A stretch of DNA of 64,000 nt from Coemansia sp. RSA 487 (GCA_027577595.1 JANBRJ010000001.1:310001-374000); one strand, 5' to 3'. Positions 43,301 to 55,460 are shown, numbered from the stretch's first letter. Numbers and translations are program-made. Notes: generated from the sequence alone by a model not told the origin.

Positions 43301-44423
43301 GATGCTCGAGTGGCGCGAGGGGCTGCCTCAGTATCTTCACGGCGACCTTGCTGCCCTAGCACGGCAGACGCAGCCGCTGGATGCACGGCGGCGACGGATG
43401 AACCTGTGGGGGCTTTCTGAGGACGGAATGTGGCAGAAGCGGCACCAGTGGAACCAGGACGTAGGCCGGACGATGGAGGTTCTCTACGTACATATGGTGT
43501 TTGAGATGGCACGGATTAAGGCGCACCGCATTGGCCTTATGCTGCTGATGCGCGAGGATCTTGATATGTTGCGCAACTTCCAAAACTCCAAGGTGTTTAC
43601 CGTCCAAGAGCTCCCGCCAATGCCACACATGCCGCCAATAACGCTTTCGCACGAGGAGGATGCAGAGAGATTCAGTCACTTTTCGAAGCAGGCTAGCGAT
43701 GCTGCCTCCCACCTTTATGATATGCTGAAGTTCAGCTACCAGTTTGGTTTTGACCTGCATGCCTACTCGACCATCATCATCAGCACGCTCTTGCAGGTTG
43801 GGCTCGTGTATGTGGGCCAGGTGCAGTCGAGCGACACACGGCTGGCGTGGTGCGCAATGCTTCGGCTGGCGCGCATTCTGGGCATGATCCGATCGCTCGA
43901 GAGATGGGCGCCGGCGCTATACATCTTCACAAATATCCTAAAGGCGCTTGGCCGGCCAGAACTTATTCTCCATCCTCCCAGTCCAGAGACGCGAGCACAG
44001 CTGCTAGCCGACACACGCAGGCCAGCAGCATTTGCGGATCGCGCCATGTCCATCGACTCTAGCACAACCGCAGACACCAACAACATGGAGGTTTGTGATG
44101 ACAGCACGCAGCACACCCCTGCTGGCGAAGACGAAAGCGATCACGCGCATAGCTCTTCGACGGGGAAGCGGAAGAGCAGCTCTACCGATGTGCATGGCGA
44201 TGAAAAGCGGTACGAGTTTAGCGACCACCACCACGGCGACCCACACTCTGTGTCGTCAATATCGAGCTCGCCCGCGTCTGAAGAAGAGGACGTTACCAAC
44301 CCATTTCCACCAGACCATGTCATTTCGCATATCATGCATGAGCAAAAGGTCAGCACTGCCACGTTCTTCTCGCCCACGCTTCCTATTCTGGCAGCATCGC
44401 TTCTTCACAACAACATTCCGTAA
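40305..44423 (+). CDS. Zn2Cys6 fungal transcription factor
   Basis: Two exons: 40305-40371 and 40492-44423. The 120-bp intron runs from GTATGT to TTTAG with a CTAAC branch-like site at 40446-40450. The product is 1332 residues. Splicing completes the binuclear cluster: Cys21, 24, 31, 38, 41 and 48 in the pattern CX2CX6CX6CX2CX6C (CESCRQRKIKC, then CSHC). The intron cuts the cluster between the first two cysteines. A Ser/Ala/Asn-rich stretch of 600 residues follows. The fungal-specific regulatory domain is all-helical at about 690-1190, containing the NRVQRGEKTGDWYINYL and YVHMVFEMARIKAHRIGLML segments. The tail is acidic and Ser-rich. Target genes cannot be inferred. Confidence 0.9.
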
Positions 44424-44630
44424 ACTCCACGAACACCTCCCGCCTTTTTCTGTTTGTGAAACTCCTAATAAGCTAGACACGTTTCCTCTAATATTTTCCA
44501 CTACAGAATAAATGTACCTTTTTTTTTATCTCAGCTCTTCAGCATTTAGTTTGGAAGTTTGTCGTCTGTGTATTGTGTATTTGCTATCGCTTTGGCTTTT
44601 TAGAAAAGAAACATGTCCTGTGGCTAGCTC

Positions 44631-45347
44631 TTAGTTGTCAGAGATGACCCACTCCTGGTTGTTCGAGGTCCAGTCGACGACCTCGCCCTTTCCGCCAAAC
44701 CACAGCGCAATCTCCTTGGCGGCGCTTTCGGCGCTGTCGCTTCCATGGCAGATGTTGCGGCCGATGGTCAGGCAGTAGTCTCCGCGGATAGTGCCTGGGC
44801 CCGCCGCCTTCGGGTCGGTGGCACCGAGCATGACGCGGCCCTGCTTGATAACCGAGGGGCCTTCCCAGATCATGCCCACAACCGGCGCCTTACCGTTGGT
44901 CATGTAGTCAACAAGCCCCGCAAAGAAGGGCTTCGACGACAGATCGGCGTAGTGCTCCTTGGCCAACTCTGCCGAGGGAACCAGAAGCTTGAGTCCGACG
45001 AGCTTGTATCCGCGGCGCTCGAAGCGGGCAATGATATCGCTAACGAGTCCACGCTGCACGCCGTCTGGCTTGACTGCAATGAACGTGCGCTCCTTGGATG
45101 TTCCAGGCACTCCGTAGATCGGCACACTGTTGTCGGCGTGGAGCGCTTGCGACTGCTTTTGCGATGCAAACATCCCGAATCCGAAGCTGGCAGCTGCTGC
45201 GATCGCCGCTGCGGTGCCGAAACGCTTGGCGTACAAGCCCATGTTCGAGCCGGACGATGCGCTGTTGCTCATCGTGCGCGTTGCCGCTGCGGCGCCCTGG
45301 CGGCGTGCTGCTTGACGGAGAACGGTGGAGGCGGTGCGTGCAAACAT
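44631..45347 (-). CDS. Nucleoside diphosphate kinase, mitochondrial form
   Basis: 238 residues, single exon. It transfers the gamma phosphate between nucleoside triphosphates and diphosphates. The catalytic core starts near 86 ([15 protein letters not shown]) and contains NICHGSDS with the phosphorylated His201. The extra N-terminus has an Arg/Ala-rich presequence (1-27) and an Ala/Gly-rich hydrophobic segment at about 43-61. This resembles the two-part signals that deliver proteins to the inner membrane or intermembrane space, as for animal NME4. It shares a 596-bp promoter region with the divergent SEM1 gene. Confidence 0.94.
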   Translation of the reverse strand: MFARTASTVLRQAARRQGAAAATRTMSNSASSGSNMGLYAKRFGTAAAIAAAASFGFGMFASQKQSQALHADNSVPIYGVPGTSKERTFIAVKPDGVQRGLVSDIIARFERRGYKLVGLKLLVPSAELAKEHYADLSSKPFFAGLVDYMTNGKAPVVGMIWEGPSVIKQGRVMLGATDPKAAGPGTIRGDYCLTIGRNICHGSDSAESAAKEIALWFGGKGEVVDWTSNNQEWVISDN

Positions 45348-45943
45348 TCGTTTTTGTCGACGATAAGCTAAGGACTAAAGCGAGGAAAATAGTTCTTTTT
45401 TATCTAAAAGAGTTTGTGTGTGGAAGTTGGAGGCGAAGGAGAGACAAAAGATAATGGCTCGCAAAGAAAACGAGCGGGGTTTTTCCAATGCAAAAGATAT
45501 CGATGCATGCTGGAGAAAATGTAATCTGAGCTGATAGCTAAAAAAAAGACAAGAGCTGGATTTTTTTTCAAAAGAGGGAGGGAGGTTTGTACAAGACAAC
45601 ATTTTTGTGATGTGCAAAAGTCGAGCGTTTTTCGTTATCTATGAGAGCCTCTTAATGAATGGCTCTGCTTTTTGTTGCCTTGAACGATGAGAGCCATTTG
45701 CTCAAACTTTGGCTTCGGCTCGAGCCGCAGATGAACCGCTCACTGCAAATGCTGACGCGTTGAAGTCCTACCATTTTTGCTGCGCAGAGCGAGATTGCAT
45801 TCTCTTTTTTATTTAGACTTGAATTTAGTTTATGCTTTTGAATTGTTTGCTTTCGTTGAATATTCTTTTTGGACGGACGTAAAAGGTCGATTTCGCTCTA
45901 TAAAGTTCAGCATTGCGCATTGCAAAGTATAACATTGTGCAAT
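45348..45943. promoter_or_regulatory. Divergent promoter: NDK and SEM1
   Basis: No coding region. TATAAAG at 45899-45905 is 39 bp before the SEM1 ATG and implies a very short leader. Confidence 0.5.
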
Positions 45944-46453
45944 ATGTCTACACACCAAAACACATCCAAGGACTCCAAGCCTGAGCAGTCGGCGCCAAGC
46001 ACCGATCCTGCAGCACAGCAACAGACCCCGGTAGCCAGCATGCTCGAAGAGGACGATGAATTTGAAGAGTTTGAGGTTGAGGGTAAGTTTAACAAGCCCA
46101 TTTGTCGCTGCTTGCTATTCATTTATTGGTAGAGGAGGAACAGAGAAATGAGGCATAGTCTTCTCCAGTCCCTTTTCTCTCCTTCATGGCATGAGCTATG
46201 TGAAGAAAATACTGCTCAACGTGTAGATAGTGCTATTGGGGCTAAATCACATTGATATACTTTTGTGCTGGCCTTTGTTTTTATTTGCTTTGCTTATTCG
46301 CTAGACTGGAACGAGGACGCCGAGGACAAGGAGGACGTTACGCTCTGGGATGACAACTGGGACGACGACGATCTAGAGGACGATTTCTCAAAGCAACTGC
46401 GTGTCGAGCTGGAGAAGGCATCTCAGCCGGAGGCAATGTCTGTGTCAAACTAA
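45944..46453 (+). CDS. SEM1: Sem1/Dss1, 26S proteasome lid subunit
   Basis: Two exons: 45944-46082 and 46305-46453, with an intron of 222 bp (GTAAGT to GCTAG). The product is 95 acidic residues. The conserved signature is seen in full across the junction: [15 protein letters not shown] from exon 1 plus the first bases of exon 2, then [20 protein letters not shown]. Sem1/Dss1 binds the proteasome lid (Rpn3/Rpn7), and also the TREX-2 mRNA export complex and BRCA2-type recombination proteins. The N-terminal 35 residues are Ser/Gln/Thr-rich and not conserved. This short gene would be missed without the splice. Confidence 0.95.
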
Positions 46454-46681
46454 ATTAGCAACCGGCCAGTATCATCTTCTTTTGTGTACCTCTTTTACTC
46501 TTTGTTTTCTGTCATTCAAGTGTTTTCCAACTCCAGATAGCTCTTCTTTTCCTGCTTTCAATCCACTCCCCCCTTTTCAACAGCTTGGAGATCTGTGGGT
46601 GTGTGCTCTGTGGCTACATTAAAATTAAATATATAGCAGTTTGATATTCACGTACATTGAAACAGGAGACAAAGTGGATAT

Positions 46682-47410
46682 CTATCTCACCATGCGAATG
46701 GGCGCATAGCAATAGTTGGATCCCTTGTAGATGCTGTCCTCGATAAACAAATCACGACGGTCAAAGCCAAGAGTGACATGTGGCCAGAACCCTTCTGGTT
46801 GGAACAGCGCGCCTTGTCCTCCCTTTTCTCTATACACCTCGAATACTTTTCTGCGGATGGCTAAAAGGTCGTTATGTACGTCAGCAACAACCAGCGAGTA
46901 AAGAAGGAAGGTTCCTTTGTCAGCATCAGTTTTTGGGTTGGGCAGTGTGCCGCTGAATCGGCCTAGACAGACAGGCACCAGTCTAGCATCCTGGATACCG
47001 CTTCTAAGCGCAATAGACTCGATCTCCTCGATCGTAACGCCAGCAGGCTTCAACACATGGTCAAATTCGGGTGGCGATATGACAGTGATGTGTGCTTCAC
47101 CGCGTGAATGGATAGCTGTGTTTGTAGTTGTGCTTATTGCATCAAACAGCTCTTTGAAGGGACCAAAGTCAAGTGTTTGCTGTAGATAGGTGCCGAATGG
47201 CTTGTCGGAAGCATGGCTGGTGAATGGAATATTGCCAGATTCAAGAGCGCTTGTCTTGAGCGCAAGTGTTGGCGCATCGGGGTCGTAGAAGATTATTCCA
47301 TCGTTCAAGGCACTTATCTTATTAGTATACAGTCGAGGAGCAACACTTAGCCCTACAATTGCAGCTACAGCAATGGCGGCGATATAAAGCAGTGGGCGCG
47401 GCTGGAACAT
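46682..47410 (-). CDS. Membrane-anchored 2H phosphoesterase, Swiss-Army-Knife (2H-SAK) type
   Basis: The ATG at 47410 gives 242 residues. A hydrophobic segment at about 6-24 would anchor it, with the domain on the far side or in a secretory or mitochondrial compartment. The 2H superfamily has two HxT/S motifs that form the catalytic pair. Here they are HITVISPPEF (His107) and PHVTLGF (His211), separated by PVCLGR and an IRRKVFEVYREKGG helix. The pattern fits the fungal 2H-SAK group, predicted to act on cyclic phosphates or RNA ends; the true substrate is not known. In other fungi the domain may be fused to a kinase, but here it stands alone. It converges with SEM1. Confidence 0.75.
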   Translation of the reverse strand: MFQPRPLLYIAAIAVAAIVGLSVAPRLYTNKISALNDGIIFYDPDAPTLALKTSALESGNIPFTSHASDKPFGTYLQQTLDFGPFKELFDAISTTTNTAIHSRGEAHITVISPPEFDHVLKPAGVTIEEIESIALRSGIQDARLVPVCLGRFSGTLPNPKTDADKGTFLLYSLVVADVHNDLLAIRRKVFEVYREKGGQGALFQPEGFWPHVTLGFDRRDLFIEDSIYKGSNYCYAPIRMVR

Positions 47411-47638
47411 TATCAACAGAGGTCTGTGTTTACTTGGAACTGAAGAAGAGTATAGATGCTCAAAAATCGAGCCTAAATAAAAAGCAAGCACTGTCTATTC
47501 TATGACATGAGACCAATAATACAGTTGAATTTGGGACCACCCCAGCTATTGTTGTATTGCCACATAATACCCACTATGATCAATATACTGTTTATAGCTT
47601 CCTGTTATTTTGCACAGTATCTGGAACAAAAAAACAAT

Positions 47639-48121
47639 CTATTCCTTGGTAAACGTGTAGCCGCCATTCAGCTCCTCGAACGCGCTTTGTTCAAGCCTGG
47701 CAATATCACTCTGCCGGACAGCCTTTTCGAGATGCTTTTGCGAACCTGTTACTTTGCCCACCGTAGCGTTTGCCACACTTTTTGCCTTGTACCAGCTTGC
47801 GTGATACTTTCCAGGCCTGGAGATACCGTACTTGCTTTCCAAAAGGTCGCTGCTGGTGGCCACCGTCTGGTCAGCCGTGGTGGAAATGTTGTAGCTCTCG
47901 GGATGCAACTCCCCGTGGGTGGGGATGTGTACGCTTGCGCTAATGGGACTACCTGTCTTTGGATCCCGATGGGCAACGCCGTGCCCAATGTATTGCGGGT
48001 TGTTGGGATCTGAGATAAGCTCAACTCCGCCAAAAACGGTTGTGCCAGACTCCTTTGCAACATCAGTTGCCGCTGGGTGTGTCGTACCAGTTCCTGTTCC
48101 ATGTATCTTGCCGAAACTCAT
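47639..48121 (-). CDS. Small hydrophilic protein with CsbD-like end
   Basis: The ATG at 48121 gives 160 residues. No membrane segment or catalytic motif. The N-terminus is Gly/Thr-rich (KIHGTGTGTT). A middle block (HGVAHRDPKTGSPI) looks conserved in type, but I do not recognise it. The C-terminal helix KAKSVANATVGKVTGSQKHL resembles the repeated helix of CsbD-like stress proteins, which in fungi are small, abundant and of unclear role. The match is weak. The gene lies 228 bp upstream of the 2H phosphoesterase on the same strand. Confidence 0.55.
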   Translation of the reverse strand: MSFGKIHGTGTGTTHPAATDVAKESGTTVFGGVELISDPNNPQYIGHGVAHRDPKTGSPISASVHIPTHGELHPESYNISTTADQTVATSSDLLESKYGISRPGKYHASWYKAKSVANATVGKVTGSQKHLEKAVRQSDIARLEQSAFEELNGGYTFTKE

Positions 48122-48210
48122 CTGCAGATGGTGAGACTGGTTGGTTAGATGGTATGGGCGCGGGGATTCGAGCAAATTTCTAAAAGGCCTGTTTTCCTCC
48201 TTGTATAAGC

Positions 48211-48240
48211 GAAGAAAAAGAAAAAGAAAAAGAAAAAGAA
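48211..48240. repeat. AAAAAG microsatellite
   Basis: GAAAAA repeated about four and a half times, in the leader of the CsbD-like gene. Confidence 0.85.
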
Positions 48241-49099
48241 GCGTCAAATGGACCAGAATAGCCTACATGTATCCAACTCTGCGCAGAGGCTTGCTTTTAT
48301 TCGGTCAGACACCACTTGTGAGCAGTAACATTTCCCCGGTTGGATAAAAATAATAGCTCGTTTGCTATGTCTCTACTGCATCGTGGCGTGTATTGACCGG
48401 CTTTCAAAAGTAGGCGGCTCTACGTATATTCGTAGCAACAAGCAGTGCTGTTGTTCTGCTGCATACGTGAATGGAAGGGCGGCAACACCCACTTGTGGCT
48501 TCTATATACATCCGCCACCATCTCTGGATTTGTACACTTCACAGAAGCGTACGATTGCCAGTTCTGAAATCGACAATTGTCTGCCTTCCCACACTGCAAC
48601 GTCATCTGCCCTGCTTTCATCCACACTTGGCGCAGTCACATGAATTGCCAAACACCGATCAGTGGATCAGATCAAGTTCGGCAAGGTGGTAAAATTTTTT
48701 TGCTTGTGAACTTCAACCCTCCTCCCTCTCTCTTGTTGACCTTTTTTTTTGGGGAGGCAATGAGAAGCAAGGATCCAAATTTTCTCAAGTTGTGATGGTG
48801 ATGGGTTTTTTTCTGCCACGCCCTACTCCCCCAAAAAGGCGAGCTTGTTGGAATAGGCCAACAGCCAAACTGAGCCGCCTACCTGCTCCACTGATTTGGC
48901 TTTGCCACACATCCAAATAACAAGAAAAGCAGCCAGCGGCCAAGGGCTGCTGTGAAAGAGACAATTCTTGTGCGTGCTGCAAAGTGATTGAAGCTGAAAA
49001 AAGCTCGAGTGCGCTGGTGCTTTCCTTTCTCTCCTATCCTTCCTTTTGACTTTATTTATTTTTTGCTTTCATTTTAGCTCTAGTTTTCTATAGAAAAAG

Positions 49100-49561
49100 G
49101 TAAGCCTCGGTTTTTGTTTTGTTTCTTCTGCTAGACGGGAAAGCGCGTCTGTTCTCCAGCGTTTTCCCACTCACTGGGACCTGCTGACTGCTTTTTTTTA
49201 CTTTGCCCAGGCGCGCGTCGCTTTTCCAATCTGCTGCTTTTCGCAATTTGTCGGATTGGCGGGCCAATTGTTATTTTTGTTTCAGTTCGTTTTGACGCTG
49301 ACCCTTTTTCTCCCAGTGGACTACTGATGGAGCGACGACGGACAACTAGCTCTGAAACGTATGGCTTTCTCGTCTGGATGCCGGGAATGACGGCTAACAG
49401 CAGGATTGTCTTGTTTTCGTTTTGGTGTTTTCTCTGCTTCCATCTCTATTTTGCTTATATTAAGCACTGACCCTTTATTTGCATGTTTGTGATTGCTGTT
49501 CCGGCTTGTTCTTTCTCTACCACCTTTTGCTAACGAAATTCACTCTATTTGTTTTGTTTAG
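49100..49561 (+). other. Probable 5'-UTR intron of the Ran gene
   Basis: GTAAGC at 49100 and TTTGTTTAG ending at 49561, with CTAAC about 30 bp before the acceptor, define a 462-bp intron just 27 bp before the ATG. This is predicted from splice signals only. Confidence 0.55.
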
Positions 49562-49579
49562 CCTAATTTGGAATTATAA

Positions 49580-50624
<1,045 letters not shown>

Positions 50625-50920
50625 AGCTACTTCGTTGTGTTTTCTGTTTACTTTTTGTGTCCTTTTTATTGCTTTTGACAAAATAAAAGCATATGAGAGA
50701 GACGCTGTTTTCTTGTTTGGAGTTTGTGTGCAATTAAGCTGGGGCTAGATCTTGCTATAGCATCTGTTTCCTTTTCTCCTTGTGCTTGCTAATCTGCATT
50801 GACGAACAATCGATGCTCTGAACAAGATCAATCTTATCTATATAATGTGAAGTTTTTATGCATTATGAAACAGGCTATAAAAGAATCAATCACCATGTCT
50901 TGTATCAGCACTACGATCCA

Positions 50921-51760
50921 TTAATTGCTGAAGCGGGAGCCAATGGAGGCTACCGGGCGACCGGTTCCAAAACCACCGCTGTGGCCACGGCCACGACCAC
51001 GGCCTCTGAATCCCCCTCTGCCTACGCCGTGGCCACCGCGGCTGCTAGCTACCCTGCGCATCCGTGCATCGGCAGCGGCCTTTTCATCTCGAATAACGTC
51101 CTCCAGCATCTTTCCCTTTAGCATGCCGCCAGTGAACAGCGACCGTACACAACGCTCATACGGCAGCGGCGCCTTTTGCCGCTTCAGCGCCCGCTTGTGC
51201 TCCTGCGCCTTCCGTTTTTTACATCTGGCTTTGCTTTTGGGCTTTGTTTTCTCGGGGTTCTTGGCAGAATCCATAGGTGAATTCGAGCTGCCGTCAGCCT
51301 TCAGATGGATAACACGCTTCGGATACTGCAGCGCCGGAAGCGGTACTTTGGACATGGCGTGGATGGTATCTGCATCGATGGCAGCGGCCAGCAGTGCACT
51401 CCGATGCTCCTCCGAGTCCGATTCTTCCAGCTGTGCTTCAGGCCGTTGTGGAGCAACATATTTAGGCTCGGCGACCTCGGTCTCCACTTTGACAAGATTG
51501 GATCCAGCAAATAGCTTGAATACGGGTGCGCTGGTCTGTTCCGCGTCTGTTATTTCCTGTTCTTGCGCTTCATCCTCCTCCCCTTGTTCGTCGTACTGCT
51601 GCTGTTGTTGTTGCTGCTGCTGAGTATGATGGTCCTGGACCTTTATCCGCGCCTCCATCATCTTCTCAAACGTCTCAAAGTCCTCTTCATCCATGTCGGA
51701 AGCTCCCTGGCTGTTGTCGTCGCCAAACAGCTGGCTCCGGTCGATCTTTCTACCTTCCAT
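50921..51760 (-). CDS. PolyQ and RGG-box protein, possibly nucleolar
   Basis: The ATG at 51760 gives 279 residues. An acidic start is followed by a polyQ run (about 47-55), an acidic stretch and a Lys/Arg-rich block resembling a nuclear or nucleolar signal (KSKARCKKRKAQEHKRALKR). Then come a compact motif (LPYERCVRSLFTGGMLKG, about 207-224) and a C-terminal Arg-Gly box of alternating GRG/RGG. The compact motif looks conserved but I cannot name its family. RNA binding is inferred from the RGG box and basic block. A TCACGTGA element lies 221 bp upstream. The frame extends 10 codons further up without an ATG. Confidence 0.65.
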   Translation of the reverse strand: MEGRKIDRSQLFGDDNSQGASDMDEEDFETFEKMMEARIKVQDHHTQQQQQQQQQYDEQGEEDEAQEQEITDAEQTSAPVFKLFAGSNLVKVETEVAEPKYVAPQRPEAQLEESDSEEHRSALLAAAIDADTIHAMSKVPLPALQYPKRVIHLKADGSSNSPMDSAKNPEKTKPKSKARCKKRKAQEHKRALKRQKAPLPYERCVRSLFTGGMLKGKMLEDVIRDEKAAADARMRRVASSRGGHGVGRGGFRGRGRGRGHSGGFGTGRPVASIGSRFSN

Positions 51761-51980
51761 TCCTGTGATCGGTGATACTCCAGAATACAAGAAATATAAT
51801 GACTCCTGGTGTGTTTGAAATTAATATTTAGTACAAGAGCCAGCGCCTTCTAGCCATTTCTTTGACAATAGAGCACAAAAATAGTTATAAACCAAGAATT
51901 TTGCTTTATTTTGTCAAACCCCCAAAAAATTTTTCCTTTTGAATATCAATGCCTCAAAATGAATGTTTTTGGTTGCCAAA

Positions 51981-51988
51981 TCACGTGA
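51981..51988. promoter_or_regulatory. TCACGTGA E-box, 221 bp before the polyQ/RGG gene
   Basis: Third copy of the same octamer in this window. It lies in the 286-bp gap between the lipase stop and the ATG of the RGG protein. Confidence 0.45.
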
Positions 51989-52046
51989 CAAATCGTTTCA
52001 TGCTGAAATACTTGGCACGCTGCTATCATGACAGCTGATGTGTTGC

Positions 52047-53843
52047 CTAATCGTTTGCAGAGCTGACCGATGAGATGGATGGCAGCCGGCGACGCGATAA
52101 AGTCGGCTTGTGATTTCCAGATGGGATTGCACTAGGAGTCAACAACACACTGCTGCTTCTGCTGGTGGGGCCGACAGGGCTTGTGCCAAGCAGTTCAACA
52201 TCGCTCTGATGTCCGTCAGAGTTGTGAAAGAGGTCTTCGAGCTCGTCATTAATACTACCAGTCGAGTCAGCCGAGTCATGAGGCAGGGCGGTGTTCGTGT
52301 TTTCCTGGGCGGCTGCCAATGTTAGCTCCGGCATTGGAAGGCGACTGGCATCCTCGCTGACACCCATGAGCGCAAGCACCTTTGGGTAGACAAGCATCCC
52401 AACCGTGTCTGCCCAAAGAAAATCCATATGTTCGTATTGCTGGAAGCACATTCTTTCTTCTGGTGTCACAGCCAGGTCATTGCAAAGCAGCTCGACAGAG
52501 GAGAGTGAGTCTGAGCCCCCGTAGAATAGCGAGATCCGCGTGTTGATTTTCTTCAGTGGATAGTCGTTGTTCCAGTGCGTGAGCACGCCGCGTTGATACC
52601 CACGGTTCTTGGCCGATCTTGCTGAGAGCGGGATGCTTTGCGGGCGCGAGTGCTCGAACGCTTGCTTAAAGTCCAATCCAGCGACAGGCTCTTTTGGATC
52701 GTCTGATGTCCAAAAGAGCGGATACACCGGCGGATCGTCATCATACATTTGGAGCTTTCCACAGCGGATTATCTGCATCCAGTGAACGATGGCCTTTACG
52801 CTGGTATACGAGTACAGGTGCCAATACACTATGCATTTTGTTTCCTGCGACAAGTTGCGCATGGTCCAGCCAAAGAGAAGGTGCACGCAGAAGTCTAGCG
52901 CAGCGACATACAAGTCGCGGGGAAGCAGGTTGATCCAGAAGTACACCAACGACATGGCCCGGCGGCGGCCAAACATCAGGTAGAGCATCTGGGGCGTTGC
53001 TTTGGTAAAGTAGTCAACGATGCTGTTGTGAAAGCCCCTAGGTGTTGATGCAGGCGCCAGCGCAATAAAGCGGCTGACCTGTGAATTGAGGCTCTTGTTG
53101 CGCGCCAGTGCCATAAACATCTGGGCAGTGCCCTGGCTGAATCCGATGTAGGTCAGGTTTGGCGCACCGGTTTCCTTCAGAATAAAGTCAACAGTTGTTG
53201 GAACGTCGATGGTTGCGATCTCGTCTATGGAAAAGTCCCAGAAGCGACGATCGTCTGGTGTGAGTTTCAGATGCTTGTACGAGTACTTGTTTCCGCGTGA
53301 ATTCCCGAGCCACACATCGTAGCCCGCCTCTGCCAGCCGGAATGGCAGGATGTTGATCCAGTCCGGATGGCAGACAAAGCACTCGGAGCTGAGCATGAAT
53401 CCGTGCCAGAAAAGAACAACTGGTCTGTTAATGCGTGTGCTCATCCGAAGACTAGCTGAGTCTGGTGCATCGGTTGGTTGGGCGCCTGTGGATTGTTCAG
53501 CGCGGCGGCCACGTGGGCCATTTATCCGATGGATGCCAAGCAAAAACCCATCGCGCGTTTCAACAAGGTGGTCTTCGTATGAATATCCCCAATACTCCAT
53601 TATTTCGGCAAAGGAGTTAAAGTCGTCAAGAAACTCGCCCTCAGCCTCTTTATTGGTACCTAGAAGCTGCGGTATCTTGAACCATGAAAACACCCATTCA
53701 GGCAGATGGTCGACAACAAGATTGATTGGGACGACAAGCAGCAGTATGCGGAGAAGCTTTTCTACAATGAAAAATAAGGCAGCTGCCAGCAGCCCCTGGT
53801 ATTCTGACAGGCTAAGGCGACTGAAAAACGGGATATACAACAT
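52047..53843 (-). CDS. Acid-lipase-type steryl ester hydrolase (Tgl1/Yeh family)
   Basis: The ATG at 53843 gives 598 residues. A hydrophobic segment at about 17-43 would anchor the protein in the ER or lipid-droplet membrane. The alpha/beta-hydrolase domain carries the oxyanion-side FWHGFMLSSE and the nucleophile elbow GFSQG (Ser236). The acid is Asp445 in YGGSDSLSS and the base His472 in YEHMDFLWA. This is the layout of yeast Tgl1, Yeh1 and Yeh2, which hydrolyse sterol esters. The C-terminal 100 residues are Ser/Asn-rich and probably disordered. Triacylglycerol is an alternative substrate. Confidence 0.9.
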   Translation of the reverse strand: MLYIPFFSRLSLSEYQGLLAAALFFIVEKLLRILLLVVPINLVVDHLPEWVFSWFKIPQLLGTNKEAEGEFLDDFNSFAEIMEYWGYSYEDHLVETRDGFLLGIHRINGPRGRRAEQSTGAQPTDAPDSASLRMSTRINRPVVLFWHGFMLSSECFVCHPDWINILPFRLAEAGYDVWLGNSRGNKYSYKHLKLTPDDRRFWDFSIDEIATIDVPTTVDFILKETGAPNLTYIGFSQGTAQMFMALARNKSLNSQVSRFIALAPASTPRGFHNSIVDYFTKATPQMLYLMFGRRRAMSLVYFWINLLPRDLYVAALDFCVHLLFGWTMRNLSQETKCIVYWHLYSYTSVKAIVHWMQIIRCGKLQMYDDDPPVYPLFWTSDDPKEPVAGLDFKQAFEHSRPQSIPLSARSAKNRGYQRGVLTHWNNDYPLKKINTRISLFYGGSDSLSSVELLCNDLAVTPEERMCFQQYEHMDFLWADTVGMLVYPKVLALMGVSEDASRLPMPELTLAAAQENTNTALPHDSADSTGSINDELEDLFHNSDGHQSDVELLGTSPVGPTSRSSSVLLTPSAIPSGNHKPTLSRRRLPSISSVSSAND

Positions 53844-55460
53844 TGTGGCGAGTGTCAAGCAATGTATACAAATACACTCTATTCTAATGGTGTTCCAAAG
53901 CGAATAGACGCTATACCCTTGACTCGCGTATCGTTTTTTCTTATAAAGTTAATAGTACAATGAAGATGATTGTGGTTTTTTTACATAAAACAAAAATACA
54001 CTTTTTCACAACAATAGATAAAAAAAGAAACTATTGCCAAGATTCTAGTGCTTTCCTCGTATCACACTTTAAAACATTGTCGAAAAATAATGGATTAGGT
54101 CTAGTGTCCACGTGGCTTGCCAGAAAATATAATGTAGGCAAAAAATGACAAGGAACCAAGCCCTATTCGCCTCTCCTTTATATTAGCTGCCGAGAAAGGT
54201 AAAAAACGCGCAATTTATTGAGCTTTTTTCTATTTCCTACAAAAAATATTTTGTGACCTCATACAAACCATAGATTCTGGCTGTAATGTTATGCGATGCT
54301 ATAATTATGCCACTCCTATGGCTAATACGTCACATAAATCATTATGTGGTTTTAACCATGCGTAACCGCTTTAATCCATATCCACAACGCAATCTGTTTC
54401 AAAAATCGATGGTACTTCTTCGATAGTTTTTGGTTTCTTTTTTATTTGATCTATTAGGAACTGCTCAAATGGATGTCTATATATAAAACACTATTGCTTG
54501 CGTTGCACTGTATCCCACCAGCTTTCTGCCCAGCACACGATTTCCACCGATGCTACTCGCCAAGAACTAGTGTGCCCAATTTACTTGCTTGAGCCTGTGT
54601 GCTGATTGGTATTTATGTCTAGTTTTCGAAAGCAACATTCACTTGCTTTGTTGCTTTGATGATGCTTGGACATGACAAAGCCTACGGAGCACAAGTAAAA
54701 TATATGTTTACAACACAAAAGATGTTCAAAGATTAGTACCTGTAAAGTGCAGTGGCAAATACACTTATTTAATCGGCAAGCTATTTTTCTCATTGTTTTT
54801 TCTGTTTCCTTGCTAGATCATTTTGGATATTTTATTATGTCTACACAAATTTCTTTCAGTGGTGCTTATGCCCTTATGCAGTCAACTTCTGCAGCATTTC
54901 CGGGCCAGACGTCGCTGTCCTCACTCGGAACTTTAGGGCTGATGTGAGAGCCCTTTTGTCTATGGCCGCTGGGTGAGCATGGTAGGATGTTTGCTCCAGG
55001 TAAAATATTAATGTTTTATTACTGTTTTGCTTGGTTTTATTCAGCGTTTACAAAGCACTACTTCTACAAACCATCTATTGTTTCTGTTATTATTCACTTG
55101 CACCCATCGCTTCTATTTTAAACGTACAACGCCAATGCTTCTTTCTCGCACTTATCTCTGCTGTTCTACACACAACATCGCCACCTCTTCCCACTTGACC
55201 CAAAATATGCATGTTTTTTTTACCAATGCGCGCCCACAATGGCCTTTCCTTGTTTAATTTTTTGTAGTGACTCCCCACTGTATGTACGCATGAACGTTTG
55301 GCTAAAAGCAATGGAATTAAAACAAAAACAACTCCACTTGTGTGGCTTTGGTGAATGTTCATTAATTATTGTAGAATTCCAGCGCGCGTACAAATGGGAA
55401 TAGTGCGAGCGTTATTGTTTTCTTGTTTGGCATCGTTCGCGGGTCGGAATCAACACGCTA

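Noticed and set aside
44745-45371. Plus-strand open frame of 208 codons
   Set aside because: Antisense of the NDP kinase gene.
48140-48180. GATTCGAGC, similar to part of a tRNA B box
   Set aside because: No A box and no cloverleaf around it.
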